In this document: one piece after another, positions 13,478 to 24,605 of the stretch
Layout: each line of letters starts with the position of its first letter
How positions within the stretch are numbered: position 1 is the stretch's first letter
Source: Vesta saturnalis
Taxonomy: Eukaryota > Arthropoda > Insecta > Coleoptera > Lampyridae
DNA length: 64,000 bases
Reading direction: 5' to 3'
NCBI GenBank assembly: GCA_036346205.1
Contig: JARFJB010001495.1
Span: 2,457,001-2,521,000, forward strand
Notes under the pieces: model-generated
Databases searched by the model: none
Seen by the model: only the letters and a program-made list of their open reading frames with translations
Told to the model about the DNA's origin: nothing
Program-made: the position numbers and the translations under genes

Positions 13478-15930
13478 TGTAATGTATAGTTTAAATTTAT
13501 AGTTTAATTATATTTACTATATTCAAATGGGGATAGGTTTCAAATTTGATGTTGTATGTAATAATGAAAGAAGTTATTTATTTTTATTTTAAATGTTATT
13601 ATTGCACCAAACTAGCTCAGGGATCTCAAAGGGGAAAGGGTTCAAGGATTTAGTTGAAGATAATATATTTTTGTATAGGAAATATCCTATACTAATTGAA
13701 TTTAACGTATAAAATTTGGTCTGAATAAGTTTTGCTTTCTAACGCATGCGTTACTGACTTTAAGTGTAAAATAATTAAAGCTGTCAAAAAATGTCAAATA
13801 ATTAAGAAATTTTAATGTTTGGATCAAAATGTGAAAATTTAGAAAAGGAAAAGGAAATGATTTGCTTCACAAGTGTTTACACAGGTAAATAATTGAAATT
13901 CTTAATTAATAACATAAAACAAATATAGATTGCAGGGAAATACCAATAACAGGGTTATAAAATTTTAAAAACTCACAGATACAATCCTTCCTGTCGATTG
14001 AATGATGTCTTCAAACTTCAGCTGGAGGCAGGCAATGTTCACTCGGATGTTGTTGTTACGAATATCTAACTGCTATCTCGGTTCTCGAAGACACCAACTT
14101 CCAATTTTCAAGATGTTTTCCTTCCAAAAACGGCAACCTCCAAACACTTATTTACTATGGTAACTTTTATTAAAAATGGTTTTAAATCTTTATGACTGAT
14201 ATCGTTTAAAATGTATTATTAGTATCCAAGATTTTTGTTAACACAATTTTATTTTAGTTACCGAAAATATAATATTTATTTAAGAGGAATTGTCCGGATA
14301 AATAAAACAACTTTCACCAAATAAATATGGAATTTAATTTGGTATTTCAGAATTATTTTAAAACGGAAAACATGAAAACAAATTTTCACAAAATCGTGAC
14401 ATCAATTAATCGTACAGCAGTAATTTATTAACAACGACAGGTATCGGTGACCGAACTATTTAAATTTTAACCGAAGTTATAAAACAAGTGCTCTCGAAAT
14501 TATTCGTACCGTAAACTTTCTCGACGAAAATAAATTAGGTTATGTAAACACTAAATTAGCAACACTGTTTTAATCTTTTCACTTTTGAACAAAAACTGGA
14601 GAGAGAATGACTTCCTGAGCTCTTGCTTTTATAGGTTTCTGGTTGCTACAGAAATTTCAATTTTTTACAGCCATATTGCAAAATTTACAATGAATGTGAT
14701 TGGCTAATCAAAATTAAGAATTGTACAAAATGGAATTTTGGCCGTAACTTTCTTATACATGGTCGGAAATGAAATTTAAAACAGAAATGAAAACTATGTG
14801 AAATTTCGAATAAAAGGACACCGAATAAGCAATAAATCCTACCACTAATAAACGAAACAACTTAATCTAATCAAAATAAGCTACTAACTATACACACTTA
14901 CAAGCTACACTAAAATTACTTGCAAAATGGAATTCTGAGGACAATTTACATAAGAAAACATATCTTTTAAATTCGAAACATTTAATTTAATGAAAATTTT
15001 AAGTTTTGTAAATTTGTCTAGAAATCACCTTAGATTTAGCAAAATTTTGCGGATAAAACGCTGTATCCTTATAAAAACTTATTTATATTGTGAAAGAACA
15101 TCTATTATTTGCTTTAAGAGCAAAAACTAAATCTAATAATATGGAAAAAGTATAAAATTATGTGAAAAATCTAAAATTTACAACGTAACCATACTTAAAT
15201 TTTAAATATGAAATAAATTCATATTAAAAATGTTTTAGCACATAAAATGTTATGTTTAAGGTTTGTACAACTTGTCTTTATTGTTCACACTACTTATTTG
15301 CAATGCATAATGTTATTTAGTCTTGCATTGAAAAAGTCTCATCGTCTAACACTGTTTTGGGATTTTTATACTATAAATTGTACGGCACTATAAATGTTTG
15401 TATGCCAAAATGTTCTAAATGTCTTTCTTGTTGTGAATCATTTATTATAAACTTTGTCACTAATTCACTAACAAAAATGTGTGCGAAAATTGTCTATACT
15501 ATCCATATTATAACCCTTTTAACTAAATTTTGTATTTCCTGCTCTTAAAAACTAAACATACCTTATCCCTAACATAATCCTAACTACATAGTCCATGTTT
15601 AAACACCTGTGAAATGTCTACTTGCCAAATTACCTTTGAAAAATTGAATTTTATTGTAAAAATTGCACTACTAAAATGACTCTACGAAAATGGTGATATT
15701 TAACATCTTTGACAATTTTGGTAGCAACAAATTGCTTTTATGATGAAACCAAACTTAGCAAAATGATATTCAGATCAATTTATACCAAATAAATTTATTT
15801 TAAACACATCGTGAACCATATTTATGTAAAATTGTGTCTCGCACTTGTCTCGAGCCAGAAATTACCCCTTTTATAACCCAAATGTCATGTAAGCTGTCGA
15901 TACTTCTATTACCTCTTTCTAAACATCTCA
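13478..15930 (-). repeat. 3' LTR (2,453 bp)
   Basis: Left copy of the long direct repeat; on the coding (minus) strand it is the 3' LTR. Read on the minus strand it runs from tgagatgttt to cattaca. It differs from the other LTR by scattered substitutions and mostly one-base length changes in homopolymers. Confidence 0.92.
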
Positions 15931-15946
15931 AATTCCCCAATTTAAG
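15931..15946 (-). promoter_or_regulatory. Polypurine tract candidate
   Basis: On the minus strand the bases just before the 3' LTR read cttaaattggggaatt, with ggggaa next to the LTR start, the place where plus-strand DNA synthesis is primed in LTR elements. It is short and impure. Confidence 0.55.
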
Positions 15947-16052
15947 AATGAAGATATTTTGTACAAGAAAATATTAAGTTCTTTAATTGACCTACCTATT
16001 AAAATTAAATTTTGAAATAAGAATAACTTATAGAAGTATGAAAATTTTAGAT

Positions 16053-16690
16053 TCATCTAGGCACCTCAATTTTATGTACATACTTACTTGCTACGCTAGG
16101 TTCTTCATTTATCAACACCAAATTTTCTTGTATAATGTTTATAACTTCTTGCTTGTAACCAATGTGATTGATATCGAATTGCTCATCCTTTATAATTCTT
16201 TCCACCTTCAAATACTGGATATGCGGTTTATATAAATTTAATCTTTTATTGTAGGGCTGTACCCAGTTTAATTCATCTTTACCAATTCTTATCTTCATAT
16301 GTTGCGCATCGATAATCAATTTTAATTGCTTAATCAAATCCATACCGATTATTAACTCCATTTTAAATTGTTAGTTATAAACCATTGTGTTTGAAAAATC
16401 TGTTCCCCTACCTTAGCTTCAGTATGTAGCATCCTATTTATAGTGCTAAGCTTCTTATCCGTAGCTGCCATAACTTCTATTTTGTTTATTCTAATGATCT
16501 CATCTTTAAATAAATCGTTATTCTCTACGATGATCTTTTCCTGTATTAATGAAATTTCTGATCCGGTATCAACTAATCCTAATAAATTTAAATTCTTAAT
16601 TCTAATGTTAACGAAAGGTAATAAAATGTTTGCAGTTTCTGGTTCTAAATTTTGTTCAATTTCTAAAAATTCCGTAGGATGTTGGTAGTT
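16053..16690 (-). pseudogene. Retroelement aspartic protease, pol truncated at RT start
   Basis: Retroviral-type aspartic protease that would process Gag. On the minus strand the frame near 16580-16560 reads LVDTGSEISLIQE with the catalytic DTG at 16570-16562. It continues through NKIEVMAATDKK (near 16480) to IIGMDLIKQLKLIIDAQ (16350-16300), the conserved second half (flap and ILG-like block) of a Ty3/Gypsy protease. The frame then runs through EVINIIQENLVLI to YVHKIEVPR and stops at 16053, the point where the HKI-type lead-in to Gypsy reverse transcriptase normally starts. One frameshift lies near 16370. No RT palm motif follows before the polypurine tract. Confidence 0.82.
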
Positions 16691-16849
16691 TGTCTTTACA
16701 TTGTTGACAAGGAAGCTCGTATTTAAAAATTTTGAACGGTGATCTTGTCAAAGTCCTTTTGTGTGTTCTTTTCTTCGTCTTGGGATGCATGTACGATGGC
16801 ATTGACCCAACTAATCCTTCCACAACTCGGTTCCTCCTTCTCTTCTCGT

Positions 16850-17870
16850 ACCTGGATGTTATTCACCCTCCTATTCTGATCATCCACGATCTCTTGGTAT
16901 GGCCTTCTATTTTCTTTTGCATATCATTTCTACGATGATCCTTTCCTTCATTCTCTCTATTATTCTGATGCTCCCGTTCATTATCCTTGGCTTGATTGTG
17001 GTAATTAAATCTGTTCCTATCGTAGCCATTATTATATTCTCCTCGTCTTTGTTGGAAGTTGTTCCTCTCTTCCCGTTCTATAATTGCCTTCCCTATTGTT
17101 GCCATTTTGGAAATACTCTCTACGATTATCAGCACGATGATATTGATTTTGATAATCTCTCCTGTCATTTCCATAATTCCTATTATAATTGTCTCTCCTA
17201 TTTTCCTCTCTTTCGTGCCTGTAATTATATTCCTTCTGTCATTTCCATAATTCCTAGGGTTAAATTCTCTCTTTCGTAACTGTTCTGATGCTGTTCGTAT
17301 GCATCGTATCTTCTTAAAATTGCAGTAGTGATGTTATATTATCTATATTTTGCAGAATAATGTTTTCTGCCACATTATTCTCCAGTTGCCTTGCTAAATA
17401 TTGAACTATTTCTTGTTCATTCATCGGTGGTGTGAAGTATCTTGCTATTTGGTATTTCTTCATTACATAAATCTCCCTCGAAGTGCCATAGTTTTGTCAT
17501 ACTTCGCCCTTGAAAATTCTTCCCTTATTACATTTTGTTGGACATCACTCCAATATTGTTTGGTAAATAATTCCTTGAAGTGCTTATAATCGGTACATTG
17601 CTCTTGTACTAAATTGTACCATAGTTCGGCATTCCTTTAAGCATCTTTCTCACCAAACGCATTCTTTGTTTATTGTCCTTGATGTCATTAAAATATTCTT
17701 CTATATTTTTCAAAATAGCATTGGCGATTCTTGCTTCTTTCCTCAAATTTATATGGCATCTCTTGATTCCACATGCAATTATCCCAGCCTATTTGAAAAT
17801 TTCGAGGTGTTTCACGTTCTTTCAACTCTTCTAGGTCATGATCGTGTATTCTTAGTTTATTGCAAATTTC
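16850..17870 (-). pseudogene. Gag capsid and Arg/Asn-rich nucleocapsid region (frameshifted)
   Basis: Continuation of Gag downstream of the coiled coil. Minus-strand segments near 17640-17510 read ELWYNLVQEQCTDYKHFKEL and FTKQYWSDVQQNVIREEF, the pattern of a Ty3/Gypsy capsid (tryptophan-rich block followed by QYW). Segments near 17440-17370 resemble the capsid C-terminal helices (MNEQEIVQYLARQLENN). From about 17280 to 16863 the sequence is a basic Arg/Asn/Tyr-rich tract with NDRR, NNREN and HNQAKDN, taking the place of a zinc knuckle; no CCHC is visible. At least three frame changes break the reading frame. The large open frames on the plus strand here are antisense shadows. Confidence 0.75.
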
Positions 17871-17871
17871 C

Positions 17872-18624
17872 CTATCTGTTTCTTGTTCTCATCCTATTCT
17901 TATCCACCTGGAAACATATTTGTTCGTGGATGTCATGTATCCTTCCTACTCTATCATTTATTTCGTTAGAAGCCTCTTCTCTTAGACGGGTTTCAGTTCT
18001 AATATTCTTGTCCAACTTTCCTATCTTGTCATCTACCTCTTCCTTATTGTCAATAATCGTTCCCCATAACTTATCATTTTCTCGGTGCATGCTGTTACTC
18101 AATTCTTCCTTCGTTTTCTCCATTTTATGCACTAACTTCTCTTTATCGTCCTCCCACTTACTCAGTTGTCTATCGATACTTTCTTGTAGCCGTCTCATAT
18201 CCTCCTTCCTTTCTTCCTCTGCTTTTATTCTATTTTCTTCAAGTTTGTTAAATTTACTGTCAATATTTTCCTCTGCTTCTTTCTTGTCTTGCTTCCTATT
18301 TTCTTCCAGCTTGTTAAATTTACTGTCAATATTTTCCTCTGCTTCTTTCTTGTCTTGCTTTCTATTTTCTTCCAGCTTGTTAAATTTACTGTCAATATTT
18401 TCTTCGGCTTTTTTTCTGTTTTCTTCAGCCTTGACTAACATGGCTACAATCATATCCACGTCTAAGCTCTTGCTTTCTCTCACTGGACTTCCCCCTTCTT
18501 GTTGTGTTTCAACATCCTTTTCAATATCCTCCATCTTTGTAACTAGATCCTGTTTTTTCTCTTTTACCTCAATATCTTTAGGTCCGTAAACTTTACCTGA
18601 TCTAGTTACCCTACGATCTTGCAT
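17872..18624 (-). CDS. Gag N-terminal protein with coiled coil
   Basis: Open 250-codon frame beginning MQDRRVTRSGKVYGPKDIEV just inside the 5' LTR and primer site, in the position of gag. Residues about 15-60 are acidic and polar. Residues about 65-150 are a Lys/Glu-rich coiled coil containing three tandem copies of a 22-residue unit, AEENIDSKFNKLEENRKQDK plus two. The rest is charged and helical up to residue 250, where the frame meets a stop near the capsid start. It is not a recognised enzyme; the role inferred from position is assembly of a virus-like particle. The stop at 17872 may be a real break or a one-base length error, because capsid sequence continues in another frame directly after it. 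Confidence 0.78.
   Translation of the reverse strand: MQDRRVTRSGKVYGPKDIEVKEKKQDLVTKMEDIEKDVETQQEGGSPVRESKSLDVDMIVAMLVKAEENRKKAEENIDSKFNKLEENRKQDKKEAEENIDSKFNKLEENRKQDKKEAEENIDSKFNKLEENRIKAEEERKEDMRRLQESIDRQLSKWEDDKEKLVHKMEKTKEELSNSMHRENDKLWGTIIDNKEEVDDKIGKLDKNIRTETRLREEASNEINDRVGRIHDIHEQICFQVDKNRMRTRNR
18235..18440 (-). repeat. Three 66-bp tandem repeats inside gag
   Basis: Three near-identical 66-bp units encoding the 22-residue coiled-coil repeat of Gag; the unit length is a multiple of three, so copy number can change without breaking the frame. Confidence 0.85.
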
Positions 18625-18800
18625 TCACTAGTCGTACTAACTAAATTTGCCCCTTTTTATAAAAATCCTAACACTAATAACACAATAAACAATAAACAAT
18701 AACTAATAACAAATAACAATGAACAATAAACGAAAAATGAAAAACTAAATATCTATAAAAATTTTTTTGTGCTTTTATATCCAAAACTTCAAACTAAATC

Positions 18801-18822
18801 GTGCCCACACGTTGCGGTGCCA
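18801..18822 (-). promoter_or_regulatory. Primer-binding site candidate
   Basis: On the minus strand, six bases inside the 5' LTR, the sequence begins tggcaccgcaacgtgtgggc. This resembles the tggcgcccaacgtgggg primer sites used by Osvaldo-type Gypsy elements and retroviruses that prime with tRNA-Lys. The tRNA match itself is inferred. Confidence 0.6.
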
Positions 18823-18828
18823 ATAAAT

Positions 18829-21265
18829 TGTAATGTATAGTTTAAATTTATAGTTTAATTATATTTACTATATTCAAATGGGGATAGGGTTCTAATTTGA
18901 TGTTGTATGTAATAATGAAAGAAGTTATTTATTTTATTTTAAATGTTATTATTGACCAAACTAGCTCAGGGATCTCAAAGGGAAAGGGTTCAAGGATTTA
19001 GTTGAAGATAATATATTTTGTATAGAAATATCCTATACTAATTGAATTTAACGTATAAAATTTGGTCTGAATAAGTTTTGCTTTCTAACGCATGCGTTAC
19101 TGACTTTAAGTGTAAAATAATTAAAGCTGTCAAAAATGTCAAATAATTAAGAAATTTTAATGTTTGGATCAAAATGTGAAAATTTAGAAAAGAAAAGGAA
19201 ATGATTTGCTTCACAAGTGTTTACACAGGTAAATAATTGAAATTCTTAATTAATAACATAAAACAAATATAGATTGCAGGGAAATACCAATAACAGGGTT
19301 ATAAAATTTTAAAACTCACAGATACAATCCTTCCTGTCGATTGAATGATGTCTTCAAACTTCAGCTGGAGGCAGGCAATGTTCACTCGGATGTTGTTGTT
19401 ACGAATATCCAACTGCTATCTCGGTTCTCGAAGACACCAACCTCCAATCTTCAAGATGTTTTCCTTCCAAAAACGGCAACCTCCAAACACTTATTTACTA
19501 TGGTAACTTTTATTAAAAATGGTTTTAAATCTTTATGACTGATATCGTTTAAAATGTATTATTAGTATCCAAGATTTTTGTTAACACAATTTTATTTTAG
19601 TTACCGAAAATATAATATTTATTTAAGAGGAATTGTCCGGATAAATAAAACAACTTTTCACCAAATAAATATGGAATTTAATTTGGTATTTCAGAATTAT
19701 TTTAAATCGGAAAACATGAAAACAAATTTTCACAAAATCGTGACATCAATTAATCGTACAGCAATAATTTATTAACAACAACAGGTATCGGTGACCGAAC
19801 TATTTAATTTTAACCGAAGTTATAAAACAAGTGCTCTCGAAATTATTCGTACCGTAAACTTTCTCGACGAAAATAAATTAGGTTATGTAAACACTAAATT
19901 AGCAACACTGTTTTAATCTTTTCACTTTTGAACAAAAACTGGAGAGAATGACTTCCTGAGCTCTTGCTTTTATAGGTTTCTGGTTGCTACAGAAATTTCA
20001 ATTTTTTACAGCCATATTGCAAAATTTACAATGAATGTGATTGGCTAATCAAAATTAAGAATTGTACACAAATGGAATTTTGGCCGTAACTTTCTTATAC
20101 ATGGTCGGAAATGAAATTTAAAAACAGAAATGAAAACTATGTGAAATTTCGAATAAAAGGACACCGAATAAGCAATAAATCCTACCACTAATAAACGAAA
20201 CAACTTAATCTAATCAAAATAAGCTACTAACTATACACACTTACAAGCTACACTAAAATTACTTGAAATGGAATTCTGAGGACAATTTACATAAGAAAAC
20301 ATATCTTTTAAATTCGAAACATTTAATTTAATGAAAATTTTAAGTTTTGTAAATTTGTCTAGAAATCACCTTAGATTTAGCAAAATTTTGCGGATAAAAC
20401 GCTGTATCCTTATAAAAACTTATTTATATTGTGAAAGAACATCTATTATTTGCTTTAAGAGCAAAAACTAAATCTAATAATATGGAAAAAGTATAAAATT
20501 ATGTGAAAAATCTAAAATTTACAACGTAACCATACTTAAATTTTAAATATGAAATAAATTCATATAAAAATGTTTTAGCACATAAAATGTTATGTTTAAG
20601 GTTTGTACAACTTGTCTTTATTGTTCACACTACTTATTTGCAATGCATAAAGTTATTTAGTCTTGCATTGAAAATGTCTCATCGTCTAACACTGTTTTGG
20701 GATTTTATACTATAAATTGTACGGCACTATAAATGTTTGTATGCCAAAATGTTCTAAATGTCTTTCTTGTTGTGAATCATTTATTATAAACTTTGTCACT
20801 AATTCACTAACAAAAATGTGCGAAAATTGTCTATACTATCCATATTATAACCCTTTTAACTAAATTTTGTATTTCCTGCTCTTAAAAACTAAACATACCT
20901 TATCCCTAACATAATCCTAACTACATAGTCCATGTTTAAACACCTGTGAAATGTCTACTTGCCAAATTAACTTTGAAAAATTGAATTTTATTGTAAAAAT
21001 TGCACTACTAAAATGACTCTACGAAAATGGTGATATTTAACATCTTTGACAATTTTGGTAGCAACAAATTGCTTTTATGATGAAACCAAACTTAGCAAAA
21101 GATATTCAGATCAATTTATACCAAATAAATTTATTTTAAACACATCGTGAACCATATTTATGTAACATTGTGTCTCGCACTTGTCTCGAGCCAGAAATTA
21201 CCCCTTTTATGACCCAAATGTCATGTAAGCTGTTCGATACTTCTATTACCTCTTTCTAAACATCT

Positions 21266-21267
<2 letters not shown>
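18829..21267 (-). repeat. 5' LTR (2,439 bp)
   Basis: Right copy of the long direct repeat, the 5' LTR relative to gag on the minus strand. Open frames inside it are short and have no recognisable product. Its outer edge abuts the (AT)n tract. Confidence 0.92.

Positions 21268-21320
<53 letters not shown>
21268..21320. repeat. (AT)n microsatellite
   Basis: About 26 AT dinucleotides between the LTR element and the Penelope-like element. Confidence 0.95.
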
Positions 21321-21324
<4 letters not shown>

Positions 21325-21429
21325 CAGAAAAATTTAGTGGGTAGCAACCAAGGTTGTGGGGCTAGTTTAAAATAAAGAAATGATCCTTTCTTCAAAGGGT
21401 AACTTTCGGTAAATTTATTACCTTTGTCA

Positions 21430-21584
21430 ACATATTTTTTTAAAAATGGAAGCTCAAAACTTGGTTTTTAAACAAATAGCAGGAACGCCCATGGGTTCCA
21501 AATTAAGCCCCATCGACATCGACATGACTTACTTGATACCTGCATCCCAAAACTGAGTTTTGAGCTTCCATTTTTAAAAAAATA
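21430..21584. repeat. 31-bp exact inverted repeat flanking the truncated RT start
   Basis: Positions 21430-21460 are the reverse complement of 21554-21584 (RT codons just before the YVDD motif). The pair could form a hairpin and marks an inversion joint at the element's left side. Confidence 0.85.
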
Positions 21585-22493
21585 TGTTGACGACATCATA
21601 TGTGCTGTTCCCGCAGATCACTATGATGAAATCCTTGAAGTCTTCAACAAGTATAACGACCAACTTAATTTTACAATCGAAAAAGAAACTGATAACAGTG
21701 TACTTTTTCTGGACACTCTGTTAATCCGAGATGACTCTAATGTCATAATCCTAGACTGGTTCAGGAAACCGACGAGTTCAGGAAAGTACCTCAATTATTA
21801 TTCAGATCATACATATAAAATGAAAGTCAATTTAGTTCTGGGTTTAAAAAACAGGATCACAAAAATATCTCATCCATCATTAAGACAAAAAAACTTAGAT
21901 TTACTGTTTATATTACTCAAAGACAATTCGTATCCTGAATCTATGTTAAAAAAACTGCTATACTCTACTCCTAACATTGAACACCAACACAATATCAGCA
22001 ATAATAGTCTTCTTTTACGTAACAATGAACCGTTGGATGACCAAGAGATGGAAACTGAAATAAAAAAAAAATACAGTTCAATATCTTACATTAGTACTCT
22101 AACTCCTAAAATTAATAAAATTCTCAAACTAGATAAGAACATCGTCGTAGCCCCTAAAAACATTAAAAGAGTTAACAATCTATTCAGTCAGCTTAAGCCA
22201 CTTTAGATAAAACAAATGTTATATATAAGATCCCTTGTAGTGATTGTAACCAATCATATATCGGCAAGACTTCAAGGAATCTTAGATATAGACTTACATC
22301 ACACCGCAGTGACATAAGAGTCAGAAAAGATGCTTGTGCTTTGTCACAACACGTACATTCCACTGGACACAGCCCTGATTTCGACAAAGTGCAAGTCTTG
22401 ACCTCTGAATCAAATTTATTCAAAAGAAAGTTTTTAGAAACGGCCCATATACGCTGTACAGACTATGTAATGAATAAGAGAAGTGACACTTAA
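21465..22493 (+). pseudogene. Penelope-like reverse transcriptase + GIY-YIG endonuclease (5' truncated)
   Basis: C-terminal two thirds of a Penelope-like protein, which copies its RNA at the target and cuts with a GIY-YIG nuclease. The first block, VFKQIAGTPMGSKLSP (21465-21515), is the RT motif before the active site. After a small shift the frame gives LSFELPFLKKYVDDII with the catalytic YVDD at 21583-21594, then FLDTLLIRDD and WFRKPTSSGKYLNYYSDH, typical of the family. It stays open to 22206. A one-base shift near 22200 then opens the nuclease, VIYKIPCSDCNQSYIGKT with the GIY-YIG pair, followed by LRYRLTSH and ALSQHVHSTGHSPDF, ending in a stop at 22493. Missing: the N-terminus of RT. Only two frame breaks make this a fairly young copy. 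Confidence 0.9.
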
Positions 22494-23117
22494 AATTTAA
22501 ACATAATTTATTCTAACATACTTTATCTAGATAAACACAGAAATCATAGGATGAACTATTAACGGATTAACCCTTAGTGGCAGAAGGGGATTTATTTTGT
22601 GTGGATTTTATCATTTTGTTTAGTGTACAAGAGCTATCACGAATAACTCTATTTGGTATTAATCTCCAGAATGTCCCACATAGAAGTAAGAGTCCTATGT
22701 AATAATAGACATTCAAATAATCTTAAATAATCCTATTCATAACACTTTTACACTTACCACACAATCACATTCAACATATTAATCTACTTATACATTGATT
22801 TCATAACCATTTTCTTTGTTTTTCCTATAACTATGACAATGATTTTTTGTGAAAGTCCAAAAATTGATTTTGACATCTAATTTAAATTTAAATTGAAATA
22901 TCTTCTTTCAATGCTGCTACAATGTTTTTAACTGTATCCACGATCGTAAGTTACTATCTTATTTTAATTTATATGTATTATTAACGCATAACTTCTTGTA
23001 GATTGGTTGACAAAGGTAATAAATTTACTGAAAGCTACCCTTTGAACAAAGGATCATTTCTTTATTTTAAACTAGCCCCACAACCTTGGCTGCTACCCAT
23101 AAAATTTTTCTGATTGT

Positions 23118-23122
<5 letters not shown>

Positions 23123-23162
<40 letters not shown>
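23123..23162. repeat. (TA)n microsatellite
   Basis: About 20 TA dinucleotides on the right side of the Penelope-like element, mirroring the tract on its left. Confidence 0.95.
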
Positions 23163-23165
<3 letters not shown>

Positions 23166-24130
23166 TATATTTTATATTTGCGTTATAGCAAGGTACAATA
23201 CATTTTTATTTTCGGAGTTAATTTGTAATTATCCGTCGCGATGTTTGAAATTAAAAATATCTGGTGTGGAACACCACACGACCTTCCGACCTACAAAATG
23301 GAAGTTAAAAGAAATGAAATAATTTTAATAACATTTCTTTAGGATAATTATGAAACATACTTCATTACCAAATAGGCAACATAGTAAACACAAAAACAAT
23401 AATCTGTCGAAATAATGATAGATATTAATGGACATAAATACATGTCAACGTAAAAAAAATTCATATTTATTTAATTTTCACATTTATTTCGCTTTACGTT
23501 AAAAAACTTTATAAAGAAAAATTATGTAAAATTAAATTTTCTTTAAAAAATATGTCTACACTTTTTCTTATAAAATTAATCGTTATTGAAATAATGAAAA
23601 AATTTGAACTAAGACTTAAATTCTACCTTCTTGCCGCTAAATTACGCGTCATATCAAAAAATTGCACAGAACATAATAAATCGATATGTTCAAGGTCTAT
23701 AGCTAGGTACTTTTATATCTTTGAAATATGCAGCTATTTTAGAAATATTTGATAAAAGTCAAAAACTGGCCCTAATAAACCCCCCTCTCCGCCGCTGGAT
23801 TTCTCCTAAAATCTAATCAGCTCTAAGCCAAATGAGAACAAGCTTAAATACCAAATTTTAAGTAAGTAGGTAATTTCGTTCTGGAGTTATCGTGGATACT
23901 AACATACATCCACACAGACATACAGACATACACACAGATTCACATACAGACATTATAGCCGACCTTGGCGAAACTTAACCAAAAGTTATAAAATGAGCTA
24001 ATACGTCGATTTAGCGATAATAAAAAAAAATTCGAATGCATAACCTTCGATACGTACATATGTATATGTAGGTGGGAAGGTAAAAACAAAGAAGTGCGGA
24101 ACCACTACCATACACGAAGCTGACTAAATA
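23163..24130. other. Spacer, no gene recognised
   Basis: AT-rich. Positions about 23893-23953 hold imperfect repeats of acatacagac. A 66-codon open frame at 23552-23752 shows nothing recognisable. Confidence 0.4.
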
Positions 24131-24414
24131 AAGCCTGTCCGGTAGAACTGAACGGGTATCGGATTAACAAGGAGGATTGTCAATATATGGTTCTATTGTG
24201 CTTGAAACCGCCTTAATGCTTTGCTGTCTCGTACTTATTGTACGTGACAAAGAAAGATGGATATATTATGAATAATGCCTCTATTTCTGCCGAACAAAAG
24301 CGTTTGCAACTTTCACACATAATGACAAGGCAATAAGAATCAGATGCAGGTAGAATAGAAATTCAATAGGTATAATAAAATGCCAGTGGTTCTCAACACT
24401 GCTTTAACATTATA
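24131..24414 (+). repeat. Left terminal inverted repeat
   Basis: About 284 bp, near-perfect reverse complement of 26263-26545. Confidence 0.92.
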
Positions 24415-24605
24415 TAATTTGTGAAGAAATGCAACTTTTGTATAATAAAAATAATAATCGATTACTAATTACCTATAAGTAATTTCAATTGACACCTTTC
24501 ACTTATACTTATAACAACAATAACAAATACATTTTTATTATAGTTAGTAAATATTAATTAAATTACAAAGATATACTTTTATAATTAAATGTAAAATTAT
24601 AATTG

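Larger units (their letters stand above)
13478..21267 (-). mobile_element. Ty3/Gypsy (Osvaldo-like) LTR element, gag-protease only
   Basis: Two nearly identical direct repeats (13478-15930 and 18829-21267) flank a 2,898-bp interior that encodes Gag and protease on the minus strand. The repeats begin TG and end CA when read on the coding strand, an atat duplication flanks the element (13474-13477, 21268-21271), a primer-binding-like site sits next to the 5' LTR and a purine-rich tract next to the 3' LTR. Pol stops at the very start of reverse transcriptase; no RT, RNase H or integrase is present. The LTRs make up about 63% of the element. Such elements (TR-GAG or LARD-like) move only with enzymes supplied by a full-length relative. 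High LTR identity indicates a recent insertion. Clade call is by Gag layout and primer site, so it is tentative. Confidence 0.88.
21321..23117 (+). mobile_element. Penelope-like element with inverted terminal segments
   Basis: Element coding RT and a GIY-YIG nuclease on the plus strand, bounded by inverted terminal segments of about 110 bp (21321-21430 and 23006-23117, sharing blocks such as gtggggctagtttaaaataa) and by (TA)n tracts on both sides. The left segment continues to 21460 into an inverted copy of the element's own RT sequence, so the left end is an inverted deletion derivative, not a simple repeat. The RT is 5' truncated at about 21461. Confidence 0.85.

Noticed and set aside
16899..17279. 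126-codon hydrophobic plus-strand frame resembling a membrane protein
   Set aside because: Antisense of the Arg/Asn-rich nucleocapsid tract; Ile/Leu/Val content is explained by the complement of Asn/Asp/Arg codons.
17666..18589. 307-codon plus-strand open frame rich in Ser, Leu and Phe
   Set aside because: It is the antisense shadow of the Lys/Glu-rich gag coiled coil on the minus strand; low complexity follows from the gag repeat codons.
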